Assembly (NCBI GenBank): GCA_030272155.1
Contig: CP126192.1
Span: 6,172,501 to 6,236,500, forward strand
Origin: Tetradesmus obliquus
Lineage: Eukaryota; Chlorophyta; Chlorophyceae; Sphaeropleales; Scenedesmaceae
Direction of reading: 5' to 3'
DNA length: 64,000 nucleotides
The position numbers and the translations under genes are program-made. Positions 21,975 to 35,605 of the stretch are shown piece after piece. The notes under the pieces are model-generated. The model had not been told where the DNA came from. It searched no databases and was given only the letters and a program-made list of their open reading frames with translations. How positions within the stretch are numbered: position 1 is the first letter of the stretch; the number at the start of each line of letters is the position of its first letter.

Positions 21975-24656
21975 TGGTGTGCAGTGTTGCATTGTAGCTG
22001 CGCTGATGTTTCAGCAACAGCATTTCCTGAAGCAGCAGCGATGCGTAGCTACGCCTACAGGTGTACCTCGGCAGCCTTAGGCCTGGCGTGGTGGACCCGC
22101 AGCTGTTATGTAGTGCTTCATACGCTACAGCTGGCATAGTGTGTCTGCAGGTGTCAACTGCAGCTGTTTGTTGTGTTAGCCGGTGTTACTGTGTGCGTGA
22201 GCGGTGCGTCTTGCCATACAGCGCAGTTCAGCTGCCTGTGCAAAGCTCGTGCTCTGCTTGATTCAGGCAGGGATGTGCGCTTTCACTGTGTTTGACCTTC
22301 AGTAGAGCCCGAGAGCTGGACAGCAGCGCTGCAGCTGGTTACTGCCGACGGAGGTTGACGCTTGTGGGCAAAGCAGGCGGAGCAAGTGTTTTTGTTTTCG
22401 TGGTTGCGTTGCTAGCTGTGCAGTCGCATGCGCTCAGCTCATGTGCTGCCATCGTGGTTGCTTTGGGGCTGCATTGGATGGCCCGGCATCATCGGCATGC
22501 TAGCACCGTTTGAGCCACAGCAACATTGCCGTTTTGGGCTGGGACCTGGGTAGCGCGCGCTTGTACATCATGGGCTGTTTTAGCCAGCTGCAGCTCGGCT
22601 TCTTTTCTATAGGCAGGCATGTACATAACTTTGGACAGCAGGGCCCCTCCCGCAGCCCGCATCCCAGCAAGTTGATCCACCTCGTGTTTGCTTGTTTCTC
22701 CGTCATGCTGTTGCAGTCGGCCCTTTTGCTTCCGTGCTGTGCATCCTGTTTTTGCAGTTGCGTAGCCACTAGTCGACCAACGATGTTGCCTGGTGCGCTG
22801 CACTCTCTGGCAGATGCGCTGCATACCATCGGGTACATCAATCCTTGATGCAATGTGTGATTGCAGCCATGGTGTCGCGTGCACTGTTGTCTGCCAAAGT
22901 GAGGCAGGCTTTGTGCAGGTTGCTGGTTGCCAATTGGCACTGGCTTGTTGGTGACGCTGCAGTTGCCCACGTGGCATGCACCTGTCAAACGGCAATGGCA
23001 GTGGCAAGGCAACCTGGTGTTTTCCTGCAAGGCATGCCAGTCGACTTGTGAGTGGCTGCTTCGCAGCAAAGTCAGGCCGGTACGGGTGTCTAACAATGAT
23101 GTAGCAGTGTCTTGAGCATCAAACGCATCGTTCAACACTGCCCAACAACGGTAGCAATCATCAGCACTGTGCTGTGACAGAAAACAAAATGAAAGTCAAC
23201 ATCAACGGAGGCTGCACGTGCACAGACTGTGTGGCCGCCCTGGTGCAGCCTATGCTGAGCATGCATGCCCCATTTGCGGAGCAGCGCGTCCGTGCACGCA
23301 CGTGAGCCAAGCCCTGGCAGTGGTGTGATATGCCGGCTGAGCGCAACTGCAACAAACAATGCAACACATTGGTGGCATCCAAAGCGGCGTAACGTGCACG
23401 TGCACTGGCATGGTCCAATGAGATGGAAACGGCATACAGCACAAGCGGCCACAGCTCTGTTGAGCCAACACCAGCTCAGGCTGTCATCTGGGCAGCCACA
23501 GTCTTCAGACACATGCGCCCATTGCATGCTGCACATGTGTGCGCATCAACTTGCTGACCGTACGCTTGCGGGCATGCCCCAAATGTCTGGCAAACAACAG
23601 CGTGCCCACAAACGCAGTGTGAACTCAAGATGGGCAGCAAATCCACAAGCAAGCAGGTGGTGTCTCATCACCACAGCGACAAGGCCACACTACCCTGTAC
23701 AGAGCTGGTGAATGCACCAACCCCGCCCGCCACACATCACAGCCGCTAGCTACGCCCATCTGCCACTGCCACTCCCCTCGCCAATGGTCCCTCCATGCTG
23801 CAAGAATGCAGCAACAAACATTGAACACCAAACGTCTGTGTCGGCCGCCTGACCAGCGGCACGTAGCAAAAATCATGCCTGCCTTCAACAGCAAACACCT
23901 TCAACCTTCAAAGCATGCACATGCTCCTCCCACAACTTGACGCTCCCCATCCCATGCCACCAGGCCTGCACCCTGTTGGGCAGTGAAGGTGGATTAACAA
24001 GTTTTGGACCTCACGCTTTTGTTTTGCAATGCAGAATACCCTTTCAACAACATTTCTCCCTTGATGCAAGGTGTCTGCAAGGCTGCAGGCCCCTGTGTTG
24101 GGCTGCAGATGCCACGCTTGTGCTGATGCAGCACCCAGCCAGACCAGTCGCCTTCTGTGCACGGTGCAGCAGCTGCCGCGCTGCTGCCTGCCTGCATGGT
24201 AGTGCAGCTAGCGCAGCATATTGCCAAGCATCTGGAGCTGCTGGCAGTGGCTACATGGACCCCTCAGGCCATGCAGAGAGCTTCTTGTACTCCAGGTCAC
24301 ACGTGTACCTGCAGTGCGTTGCAACAGATCAGGCAGTTAAGGCCCAGTAGCTTGGCTCCTCAGTGATGCGCAGTATGAATGCATGCAACACACGACAAGC
24401 ACATGTAACGTTACAGCGCCAGCCATAGCGCAGCTGCAAGGCTGTCGCTGTGTGGCCAGGAACCGCACCTGGCAGTAAAGCAGCACCAGTTCAGCGTACA
24501 CATGCGAGTCTCAGTTGCTGCCTCACCCCATGACTAAGCGCCACCTACTGCTTTACTGCTGCGTAGGTCTGCTGCCATGGCTGCCATAGATGCACATGTA
24601 CAGCATCCGCCCTTGTGAGCTGTCTGCACAAGAACCTCCTGCAGTGCCGTCAGCTC
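21975..24656. other. 2.7 kb convergent spacer without a supported gene
   Basis: It holds the 3' UTRs of CUL4 (+) and the glycosyltransferase-like gene (-). A TGTAA word on the minus strand (TTACA at 24411-24415), about 245 bases past the glycosyltransferase stop, fits the chlorophyte polyadenylation signal. Open frames are short and unrecognisable. Confidence 0.55.
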
Positions 24657-26909
24657 TTACTTGTGCGGCCGCGCGTCAAACTGCCCATAGTACACAAAGT
24701 GCCTCCACAGCAGTGTGATGTTGCCCCAGATGTGCTTCAGGTTAGGGTTCTCCTTCATGTAATAGTCAAAGTCAAAGCAGCGTGAGCTGCGCGCACGGGC
24801 CTCCAGCACGCGCGGCGTTTTGAACTTTGGCAGCTGGTCAAGGTACTCGTTGGATGACAGCGCACTGAAGTTGCCGGGCCAGGCAGCAGACTGGCCAAAA
24901 GAGGTGGAGCAGCAGCAGCAGCAGCAGTAGCAAAGGTGCAGCGTGCACAGGCAGGGCATGGCAGGCACAGCTGAGACGGACGAGGCAGCAAGCTGTTGCA
25001 GCAGGCTTGGCGCAGGGCGCACAGGCACGGCAGCAGCTCCTGGGCAGATTATCTGCATGGCAAGCACAGAACGTGTGTGGCTACCACCACGTGCCTGTGC
25101 ACCACCACAAATGCACCTCAACAACCTCCAGCAAATAGTAGATAACAAACTCCCCAGCTGCCTGCGCCAGCATACCAGCCGCCACCGTGCCGCACCTGCT
25201 GCTGCCATGCCTCGTACTTGGCAGCCTTTTTGGAAAAGCTGACCTCAGCTGCCAGCATGTAGCTCTTGACCTTGGCAAACACGACCTCCAGGGGGTCTAG
25301 GCTGGTGCCGTCACACCCGTACTCGCCCGTTGGAGTCAGCCTGCGGCAGGCGCATGGCAGGACAGAAGCATGCATATGGTCAGTGCAGAAGCATTCAAAG
25401 ACACTGGGGAGGGAACTTGAATGGCAAAGTTGTCCAGGGGGTCTAGCAAGCTGCCGGCACAGCCGTCATCGCAAATGGGCATCAGCCTGCACAGCCAGAG
25501 CCAGCCAGGACAGAGGTTTTGATCAGGATGCAAGCCGACAAATGACTGGGCCAGGATTGATATGCTTGAGGCCAGCTGTATGCCGTCTGAACAGACACAC
25601 ACCTGCAGGGAATGGCTAGGTAGCCGCTCATCTGCTGCTTCTGCTGCTACATGTTGAACCAACCTAGACTTCTGGTACCTTAATCCCGCTGCTGTGCTGG
25701 TGCGCCCCTGCTCACCGTGCATTGCAGTCCCAGTTGCCAGGGTCCCTCCAGTCCACGCCTTGGTAGCGCAGCATCATGCAGCCGATGTTGAAGCCTGCAT
25801 CCAGGATGGCCTTGCTGCTGCCCAGCTCGCTGTAGAAGATGGTGTCCCAGCGGTCCTTGTGGCACGCAAACACGCGCCGGTCAGCAATCAGCAGGTGCAG
25901 CCCCACCTGCACATTGAATAATACACCGTCCAGCAGTGCACAGTGCCATCGGTGCATAGCAGGCGAGCAGCTTGTTGGGCATACATCGCGCAGGCGAAGG
26001 ACGAAGCCAGCTACAAACAGTTCATATATGGCCTCATGGTGTGTCCAGCAGCACTGCAGTCGTGCCGCACCTTGTCTGTCGCCACAGCGTACGACTGCAC
26101 GTGCGGGTTGCGCCGCCACCTGCCTTTCTGCTGGCCGTGCAGTGGGGAGCCCTCGCAGCTGATGGTGCTGCCCACCAGCTTCACACTGCCAGTGAGGCGC
26201 GAGGTGAAGGCAGACATCCAGTGCATGCGGCCCTAGCACAGCGGCAGCAGCAGCAGCAACGGCAGCAGCAACATCAACCTCAGCAGAAGCGGCAGCATGT
26301 TGCGTGGTTTGCAGCATTTGTGTCAGAATTGCACTGAGTGCACACATCACATGTGTAACGTGCAAAAGCACGAGTGTGACACCTGCATGTGCTGTATCTA
26401 GAAGTGCAGAGAGGAAGGTTCTTGTCGTTGCCAAAGGCGCTGCTCCAGCTGCTGCACTGCTGCTGCTGCAATGCTGCCTGAGGCATGCCCCACATCAGCT
26501 GCTGTGTGTGCTCACCCGCGCATATGCAGGCAGGTACGGCCCCCTGACAGATGAGTTCACAAAGAAGAAAAACTTGTATGCGCTGATGTCAACCATGCCG
26601 CTGCGCAGCAGCAGCCAGCCGTAGGTGCCCCAGTCATAACATTCGTTCTGGTGGTGCACATACTTGGCGTGTGCAGGCAGCTCTGGCAGTGGCACGCGCT
26701 GCAAGGCAGGTGCGGCAACAAGGAGTGCTTACAGGGTTGCACTGCATTGAAGAACAAGGTACTGTTGCTGTGTCGCACGCTGCTGGCTGCGCTAATCAGC
26801 TACACTGCGGTTGGTGTGCGGCTGCCGCCCTGCTCCTTGAACATGCACTGTCAAGTGTTGCTGATGCTAAAGTTCCTGTCAGTTCTTTGTTAAAGTATGC
26901 TGCGCACTA

Positions 26910-26940
<31 letters not shown>

Positions 26941-27376
26941 CTGCATCCTTTCAGAAGGTGTCCTGCTGCTGGTACTGGTGATGCAACTACTGCTGGCGCT
27001 TCACAATGCGGCTGCTGGGGCCGAGCCACTGTCAGCTGCTGCTGCCGCTGCCTCACCTCAAGCTCTGGCCCCTCCTGCACAATGATGACGTGGTCTGCTA
27101 CTGTGTCTCCTATCACTGCCTCCTTTATGAAGTACTCCAAGTTGTGCAGGAACTCTGGGTCAGTGTATGAAAAGGCATACAGCAGCAGGTGGTCCCTGCC
27201 CGTCGCCAGGATGGGCGCAACTGGCGAGACTGGTATGGTGCTGCCAAAGCCCCATATGCTTGCCGCAACCCATACCGATACCCTCAGCAGGCACACCAGG
27301 CAAATCAGCAGCACACCAAACCAGGAGTATCTTCCAGGAGCCCTGCAGTTGGCGTCACAAAAGGTATTAGCTGGTT

Positions 27377-27418
<42 letters not shown>

Positions 27419-27461
27419 CAGTGCTGCTGCTGCTGCTGTACACAAGTGCTGCGTTCAACAT
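24657..27461 (-). CDS. Type II membrane glycosyltransferase-like protein (NSSVRGP-motif family)
   Basis: Six exons: 27461-27057, 26698-26516, 26232-26071, 25906-25716, 25340-25196, 24890-24657; phases agree, 439 residues. A Leu run encoded by a CTG repeat and a second hydrophobic segment (WFGVLLICLVCLLRVSVWVA, about residues 47-66) give a signal anchor. The lumenal part has YAFSYTDPEFLHNLEYF, NECYDWGTYGWLL, FFFVNSSVRGPYLP, KLVGSTISCEG, HVQSYAVATDK and LGSSKAILDAGFNIGCMMLRYQGVDW. I know these motifs from plant, algal and bacterial proteins usually labelled glycosyltransferase-like, probably Golgi enzymes acting on wall or glycoprotein glycans; donor and acceptor are unknown. The start is uncertain: the CTG run could be an intron end, with the acceptor at the CTGCAG just before the GGCTCC codons. 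Intron 4 has an echo of the exon 5 start. Confidence 0.7.
25425..25492 (-). repeat. Echo of glycosyltransferase exon 5 start in intron 4
   Basis: On the minus strand this reads GCTGATGCCCATTTGCGATGA ..., with CTAGACCCCCTGGA shared exactly with the parent (25340 downward). Translated it gives RLMPICDDGCAGSLLDPL against RLTPTGEYGCDGTSLDPL in the real exon. The copy is diverged but clearly related. Confidence 0.75.
27378..27416 (-). repeat. (CAG)13 microsatellite near 5' end of the glycosyltransferase gene
   Basis: Reads as (CTG)13 on the gene strand. If translated it adds a poly-Leu run just before the predicted signal anchor; alternatively it is the CTG tract before an acceptor. Confidence 0.9.
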
Positions 27462-29099
27462 CTGAGAGGATCGACATCAGCACTGAGCCGCTTTCCACGT
27501 GCTGCTACGGCGTTAAAGAGAAGCCCTCACCAGCGCTGGGCAAGACCTTTTAGTGTCTTGGAGTTGGCCCTTGTCAGTGCTGGCAAAGCTGTTGTTGGCA
27601 GCGGCACGGCCCGGCCGTTGGCTGCTTGCATTTCACGTCGTCAAGACATCGTTACTCGAAATGTCGACAGCATCCGGAACGCAGCATTGGTTCAGCAGAG
27701 CGAGCAAACGTGAACGTGTTTGTGCTGGGCACTTGGCACGGCCAATAGCAACGAGCTCCTGCTATGCTATCTTGCACCAGGCGCTGAGGAAGAGTTTGTA
27801 TAAACGTGGGCTCGAGCAGCTGCCATGTGGCTATGTTACCTGCCTATTATTTGAACAGCAGTTAACAGCTGGTGACAATGACACGTCACCAGAACTGCAG
27901 CACTGGCTAGCGCAGTTTCACAGGGACAGAAGAGGAAGCAGACAAAACAAAACAACATTAAAAGAACTGCAGCACTTCTTCAACCATTAAGCTGCTTGCT
28001 GTGGTGTTTGGCAGCATCTGCAGCAAAATCCTGCAGCTTGGTTCCCTTCACTCTGTCAAAGCATGTACACAATGTGTTGCGCAGAGCAAGTGAAGTATGA
28101 AGGATTAGGTCAAATGCTTGCGGCTGGTATAAACACGGCTGTTTCTCGCCTGTCAGCAGAAAATAGACTGGCATAGCATAGTGTGTGCCAGGGCCGCATT
28201 CCAAGCTGGCACATGTTACATCCAGATTAATCGCTACCAGGCTGAGGTGATAACCCGACCGCATTTACCAAACCGCCATAGCAAGCACAGCCACCACCAG
28301 CACGCTTTGCAGTGTGCTAACAGATCGGTTGCGATCTGATGCACGGCTTGTGCATGACCATCGTTGAAACTCCAACGATTGTCACGGAGGTGGCCTGCCA
28401 GCTGGCAGCCCACCTTGCTGACAAACAACAGAGAGACGCACAGCAAGGACTGACAGTGGCAGACTGATCGCGGCACATGATGTGCGTTCAGCCATTGACG
28501 TGTGGGACTGTTCATGGCATGACATACTGATTGCCATCACGCTGTACGCTGGTCACAGAACCATGCACAGGCATGCTCACAAGAGATGTACAGTTGGTCA
28601 TTGAGCAAGGCTAGAATTGACGAGCGACCTGCGCATGAACAGCTACAGTTACAAAGAAAGACCTGCTGTGCAGCTCAGGGGTAACTGCACCAAAAGCACA
28701 AAACTGTTGGTTGCACCATCAATAAAATCACTGCCGCAGTGGCACAGTGCTGCTTGCTGCCAACACGGTACTTGTGCAGTAAAGTGCAATGCTGTTTTTT
28801 ACTGCCTCAATGCAGACCATAAAACTAAGCAATATAAAATAAAAAGAGGAGTTCCAGGGCACTTGCTCAGCGCCAGCAAAAGAACGAGGGCAAGTAATTA
28901 ATGCTCTGAAACCAGGCTGCCCCCAGGGGTGCACACATGACGCGTGCAGCAGAACTTCACCCATTACGTGCCCACTTCATCCCGTGACACTTGCTGCGCA
29001 ACCAGATTTTTCTTGCTTCCGCTGCGCTCAACATTCCAGGCAGTCAAGGTTAATCACAGGGTCCAATCAATCACGCTGCTGGGCATGCCAGCCTCTGCT
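27462..29099. other. 1.6 kb spacer
   Basis: It lies between the start of the glycosyltransferase gene and the 3' end of the F-box/RCC1 gene, both on the minus strand. The stretch 28780-28860 is AT-rich for this genome (AATATAAAATAAAAAG). A minus-strand TGTAA (TTACA at 28649-28653) could serve polyadenylation of the RCC1 gene. No gene seen. Confidence 0.5.
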
Positions 29100-32000
29100 T
29101 CAAGCCTTCTTTGTGGTGTCTCCATCCATCTTCTCCTCCTCCCGCCGCACCTCTCCACCAGACAGCCAGCTTGCCAGCTTGTTGGTCTGTGTTGTCTTGG
29201 GTGGGGCTGGCGGCATTGGCACAGACGGCCGCATGCGTGGGGCAGTGCGCTTGCTCTTGCGTAGGGTCTTGTCAGGGTGCACAGCCTGTGAAAAGCGGCA
29301 ACAACCAGACCGGTTTCCAGGCATTGTTTGAAGTACTTGTTTCTGCTTGTGTGCCATCAGTGGCTGGCCTGCATGCTCAAAGTACAGCAAGTCACAGCTA
29401 CACAGTATGCAAGAACTGTCACAGTATACACAAAGCCGCTACTCCGCACTCAGGACCGCCAAGCATGCCACGTACGTTGAACCCTTTCAGCAGCACTGGT
29501 GAGCTGCGGCTCATGTTGTCGCCCATGCCCAGCTGGTCGCAGTCGTTCCTGCCCCACAGGTAGACATTGCCAGAGTCACAGATGGCAGCAGATGAGAAGT
29601 CACCAGCCTGTAGTGCCACGATCTCCTTGGACTGCAGCGAGGGGATGGGTATCATGGTGTTGACGGGCTGCCAGTTGCCCAGCCCCAGCTGGCCAAACAC
29701 ATTGTTGCCTGCAGGGTGGCGGGATCAGGGCAAAGCATTGTCAACAACAAGCAGCAAAAAACTGTCAACAACAAGCAGGTATGGAATTGATGGAGCCGAC
29801 CACATTTCCTGCAAGGGGGTGACTCGTTGTGTCTTGCAGTATAGTGCTGCTATTCTGGCTGCATGCACCACGCACCGCAGGCAAAGCTCATGACGCGGCC
29901 GTTGTTGGCAATGAGTCCCAAGGTGTGCTGCTTGCCGCACACCACCTGCACTGCCCTGAAGTGCTCGCGCCCCTGGTTAGTGTAGGTTGGCGCCACCTCA
30001 GTTGGGCGCCACCTGAAGCAATGGAGAAGCAGTGCTCAGACGTGTGAGCCGATATTTCACAGTTTTTTTTTCAAAATAAGTGTATATGTGGGTTATGCGA
30101 AGGTGAAGGCAAGCGTTGCTGGCTCCGGCTGTGCTGGCATACCTGTCAGTGAAGTCTCCTGTGCCAAGCTGCCCGTGCTTGTTGCGGCCAAACATGAGCA
30201 CCTCTCCTCCAACAGTGACAGCACAGCTGTGGTGTCCACCAGCGGCGATGGATGTGACCCTGCCAGGAACAGCAGCAGGAGCAGCATGTTCAGATGAGCA
30301 CAGTGAAATTCAAAGAGACGCCTTTGCAAGGCAGGTGACATAGCACGGGATCTGCTGCCTGCTTGCGCCAGTCCTCATATCCTGCTTACCTCTTCCAGGG
30401 CTGCAGCAGTGCTGGCTCCAGCATGGAGACCTTCTGGGGCGATGCCAGCACAATGGCCTGGTTGGGAGCCATCAGCTGTACCGCCTGCAGGGAAGCGTGC
30501 CCCAGCTGTCCGTACTTGCCACCACCCCAGGTGTACAAGGAGCCATCAGACACCAGCGCCATTGAGTGGGACATGCCAGCAGCGCAGCTGACAACCCTCT
30601 GGCCCCTGCAAAAAAACAGAGTTGCAATATTCAAAAAAACAGCTGGCGATGCATGGAGCAAGTCAGTTGTGTGGCATGCATGGATGGCGCAGCACACCGA
30701 ATTCAGTAGAAAGCACACTGGTAAACAACCCAAGCTTTTTCAGGCACACACCTGATGCCCACAACCGGCTTGAGCTGCATGCCGTCAGCAAACGTGCCAT
30801 TGCCCAGCTGTCCATCCATGTTGCGGCCGCAGGACCACACACAACCATGCTCCGAGATGGCTAGCAGGTGTGAGGCGCCGCACGCGACTGACACGATGCG
30901 GAGGTTGGGCCTTGTAGACAGAAGCGTGCGCATGGGGTAGTTGACCTCTCCGGCGCTTGGCAGCTCATGGCCCAGCTCTCCTCTGCTGCCGAGGCCCCAG
31001 GTCAGCAGCTGACCCCTGCGTGTGATGGATGCTGTGAACTCGTTGCCACATGCCACAACTGCGGGTGTGATCTCCTCCTCCATGTCTGGCTGGTCCTGCA
31101 CGCGCAGCAGTCATTGCAGCAGAAGCAAGCATAATGAGCATACAGCCTCAGCGCCGCACACACAAGTATGATGCGTGTATGATGATGCAAGCACTGCTAA
31201 GGGTCCCCCCTGTGTGCAGGAACTCACAATGCAGATCTGGTAGCCGATGCACAGCTGCTTGGGGGTGGCCTGCGCCTCATAGTTGCCGTGGCCCAGCTGG
31301 CCATAGAAGCCTGAGGAACAGGATGTGGAAGTCTTTGTTGAGCTTAAAGGAGCAGATTGCATCAGGTGGCCGTTAAAGCATGCAAACAGCTGGCACTCTT
31401 CATCATGCACAGACTATGGCTGTCAAATCAGACTATTCAAGTGTCCGGCAAGTGTGCTGCACTGCAAGGTGTTTGCAGGAAAAACCCATGACGACACCCT
31501 CCAAAATTGCAGTCTGTCTTCCACCAGGTTCACCTCGTCCAAATGTGTAGAGGGAGTGATGACCAGTGCGCCCATCCAGGTTGGGGTTGATCATCAAGCT
31601 GGCTGTGTGGTTGGAGCCGAAGGCGACAGCTGTAGCCTGCAGGCAGCATACATATGCACGGACGGGTGTTGGTGCTGATTGAAGCAGTGTTCTTTTGGCA
31701 GCACATAAGAAACGCTTCCTGCAAGAAGCAGCCAGCTGAGCTCACTGCAATTGCTGACGTTGACATGTGCACATACCTGTGCCGCTGCTGCAGACTGGCC
31801 AAGCACAAAGTGCAGCAGTGAGGTGTAGTTCTCGTGCACCCTGCAGGAACAAGTATGTAAGCAGAGGGCAGCTTAGAGAGGTTGGCTGCCAGAGGCTAGC
31901 ACTGGCAGTAGGTGCTTGCTCAAGTGGTTGGCAAACAAAGATCGTCAACATATCACCAACTAGCTGGCTTGAGCAAAGTGAACGCAGGATGTGCAGCAGG

Positions 32001-32708
32001 GGTTGTCATGAACAGCGTGGGATGCTCTGCTTGCTCACTTGCGGTTGGGCTCCATGCCCCTGGCGCGCGGCACAGCCCTCATCCTGACCTCAGCAACGTT
32101 GGCAATCATCTTGGTTTGTCTCCAGTAGGAGCAGGTTGTCTCCAGCTTGGCCAGCTGTCGTGCAGTGCACATGTCCAGGATAATGTCAACCAGCTCAGGG
32201 GGCAGCACGTCCCACAGTCCTGCAAGCAGAAATACCAAGGCCCAAAGACCATGGCAACAGCACCCACAAGTCAGGATGAACCCGAAGGTGCGTGCAGTAT
32301 TTGGTTAGCAGGATTATGCAACAACATAAGCAGCACATAAAGCAAGCCCCAGCCTACAGCTGCCTGGGTGAGCCAGCAGCAGTGCACCCTGCATAGCATG
32401 CGCTGGCCTGCTAGTAGTCACTCACCTGACAGCATGGGCACGGGCTTCATCTTCTTGTTGGCAGTTGGGCTCTGCATGACTGCTGCACGTCGCTTGCGGC
32501 TGCGGGTGTTGACCTTAGCCTGAGGACCAGGCTGGGCAGCTGCAGCAATGGCTGCTGCATTTGAGGCAGCAGCCTGTGTAGGCAGCTCTGGTTTGCTGGA
32601 CTCCTGCTCGCCATGGTGTTGTTCACCCCGGTTCTGGGAAGGTCTCTGAGACCTGCGGCGGGCCTGCTGCTGCGAAGCCTTCTTTCTGGCAGTTGCACGG
32701 GTCTCCAT
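29100..32708 (-). CDS. F-box and RCC1-repeat protein
   Basis: Eleven exons: 32708-32426, 32219-32039, 31840-31777, 31636-31534, 31310-31228, 31095-30752, 30605-30390, 30259-30143, 30012-29876, 29708-29476, 29285-29100; all phases fit; 648 residues. Exon 1 is basic and ends in a nuclear-localisation-like cluster (RSRKRRAAV ... NKKMK). Exon 2 encodes an F-box-like helix set (DVLPPELVDIILDM ... LAKLETTCSYWR). The rest is a seven-bladed RCC1-type propeller, with repeated motifs such as TFGRGFYGQLGHGN, TWGLGSRGELGH, SCGRNMDGQLGNG, TWGGGKYGQLGH, MFGRNKHGQLGTGD and LWGRNDCDQLGMGD. The tail is Lys/Arg-rich. A likely role is a substrate receptor in an SCF ubiquitin ligase, or a nuclear adaptor; guanine-exchange activity cannot be inferred from the fold alone. 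An AG/GT set preserves frame at every junction. The F-box call is weaker than the RCC1 call. Confidence 0.85.
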
Positions 32709-35605
32709 GGCAGTAGCAATTGTACTGTGGAGGCAGTACTTCTGTTCTGGCACGCCCAAAGCTACCTGAAGAGCAAACCAGGCCAAACATTGATATAACA
32801 TGTAACTTGTAGCACAGAGACCGGGAGAATTGTCGTGGCAGGGGTATGGCGTTCCCAACTGATGTCTAGCGACAGTACCAACTCGCTACCTGTAGAAGAA
32901 GGCCAAGGTTGAACGTTAGCTGATATTTTGAAGAGCGTTTAACAACTAAGCTGTGTTTACATAATGAAGTGCGCGTGGCAGCTACAAAGGCAGCAAGCAA
33001 CGGCACTCAGGGCTAGTGGAGCAATTTTGTCAGGCCCTACACACATGCAAGCAAACCCACACAGACGCGTCTAACAAGTTATCACATCAAAGACTCGACA
33101 CATACCTACAGCAGTAAACGTTGACCCGCCCCCTTATAAAGGCCCAGAGACGGCTCTGCTGCTCAATAGGGTTCTGATGTGCGACGACTTGTTTGAACGT
33201 GCGGCCCATGACGTGCAGTGTTCTTTTCAGTTACGTATGCTACAAATAGTGAAAGGCATTAACATGGTGCAGGGTCAGACGGTCGTCCATGTGGCTCAAG
33301 AGCAGTACTGGTCAGCACGCAGCACGGTCAGCTAGAGGAGAAACAGGCCCAGGAAACGGAGATGGCGCACCAGCCACAACTTTGAGTGCAGGTATATCAC
33401 GGGCACTGAACCTTTGCAGGCAGCACGCCTTCATCTAGCCGCCATGCCGCTGGATCTTCTGGTCTAGTGTGGCACGCGGCCAGGTCACAGATGGCATCCC
33501 TGCTGGCTCTAGCTCACGCCAGCCATGGCTGGACTGCACATCTTGCATAAGAGTATACAGGATTCCAGAGGCAGTATATAGTTGGTACAACGTGCAAGCA
33601 GGTCAATCATTTCAAGTATAATGCAGCATAATGAGTACTCACATGGCTAGAAGTGGTCCCCCCAAAGGCCACCATGGCTGCTGAACCTTAGATTGCAGGC
33701 AGTGTCAAGAAGAGGGATCACGTTATTTGGTGGCTTACACATTGGGTATGCGCAAACTCATGGTGAGTGCAAGAGTGCAACAACACCAAATCAGAATGAA
33801 TTAAATAGACCCCTCTGTTTTGCCAAGAGCAGCCACCCTACAACAGGAACACCAATAAGACCCGCTAGCAACATACTCAGCCCAGCGCGTGGCAGGTCTA
33901 TTCCGACAGTTTTGCAGGCCACAACTACACAGCAACTACATCAGACACCAGCCATGTGGCTACGCCTATTTCGCACGGCGCTAGCATACCAACACCATAC
34001 GCTGGTGGTGCAGCCAGGGAGATGAGGCACGCGCTCAGCAGTGCAGCCATACACCATGTACAAAGTGGCCACCACACCAGCGCACAATATGTGCCTCACC
34101 ACCCTGACTGCTAGTGGCTGTACATGTCTCCCACCTCACCCAACCACCTCCAAGATAGCAACAGAACACCCCATTCTGTTTGTAACCACCCTACCCAACG
34201 CCATCAACGCTGTACTCTCTAAGCATTCACAGCACTGCACTTGGTGTAGTGACAGACCTGCAGCTAAGTATGTGCATCGCTGCAAATGAGAGACCAAATG
34301 ATATGGGCATGGCAGCAGTGCTGTCAGCAGCTGACCACGGCATGCTTGCAGGAAACCAGCAAGGTGATACATGCCACGGGGCTGACCAGCAACAGCCACA
34401 TGCAACTCTAATTGCATTTGTGACCTGGCTAATTGCTAATGCTTCATATGTTTTGCGGTTGATTATCACGCACCCCACTCAACTGGTCCCCTGCGTGCTG
34501 GCCAGCCCTGCTTGCTGCTCACATAGACAGGACGGCCGAAGGCCATGCAACTGACAACTGGCCTACGCGTGCGTGTACCCCCAACATGCCCAGGCACAAG
34601 CAACGCCATGACTCCAAACGTGCGCAGTGCCTGCAATATATGGCATGCTTGGGGGCAGTCATAGGCTATACAAGTGGCCTACAAGTGTGTGCTGTGCTGC
34701 ACACAGCAGTAGCCAAGTACACGGTCATATGCTGCAGGTGCTGCAGACACGCTGCAGCATCACACCAGCGATGTGGCATGCATGCATTGAATACAGTGAT
34801 TGCTGCGCAAACCGGCCGTGTGCGCAGGGGCTGTGCTGCTGCTGAGGCAGCCACATGCATCATCAGGAAGCACGTGGCAGCTCAGCAGCCATACTATATG
34901 CAAGCAGCCCCTGCAGCATGCGAGCAGCGGGAATCACACAGAAACGCACATTCCTGGAACAACAGTCATGACACCACAAACAGGCAGGTGCACCAGCACC
35001 CTGCTGCTGAATCTTGAAACACTCGCGCGAGCTCAGAGCTCATCTAAGACCAAGCACTCTCGGCACCACCTGCGGGAGGCAGGCTGCGCAAGGCAGCTGC
35101 CCAGACATGTGCTGCAAGCTGCTGAGCTGTCAATGTTACCAGGCCTCACTTAGGCGAGTGGCCCTCACCACTCAACTAGTTCACGCCCAAACGCTGAGCT
35201 CGGAAGCCATGCCTGCCCACAGACGCACCAAGCACCACCAGTCACAAGACCGGCGTGCGCACGCGCAGCAGCACACGCTGCTGACACGACACTGCTGCCA
35301 TACAGCAGCCTCCTTCCCTCCTGCTATGCACACAGCACGCAGTTCTTGGCACCTACATAGCGCCTCCACTGCAGCACTGTCAGCACAGCTGACGCGGCTG
35401 ACAAGCAGCCTACCCGCAACCTGGTATGCATACGCACCAGTGCCGCGGCCGACTGCACTGCCGCCACACACCACATGCACAGTTGCAGCACCAGCAGCAG
35501 CCATCTGCTGCTGTGCGCCGCGCAGCACGCACACAACACCAGCGCGCAGTGCTGCTGCGGCAGTGACGCTGCACAAACAAACACACCGCAGCTGCCAGCA
35601 GCAGC
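32709..35605. other. 2.9 kb spacer upstream of the F-box/RCC1 gene
   Basis: No coding exon is supported. Open frames are short, Cys/His/Thr-rich and lack splice-compatible partners. A TATA-like box is noted separately. The region is less G-rich on the plus strand than the genes around it. Confidence 0.55.
33133..33142. promoter_or_regulatory. Candidate TATA box (TTATAAAG)
   Basis: CCCTTATAAAGGCC reads as a TATA-like element on both strands. It lies about 425 bases upstream of the F-box/RCC1 ATG (minus strand), so a 5' UTR or 5' intron would be needed. No plus-strand gene follows it closely. Confidence 0.3.
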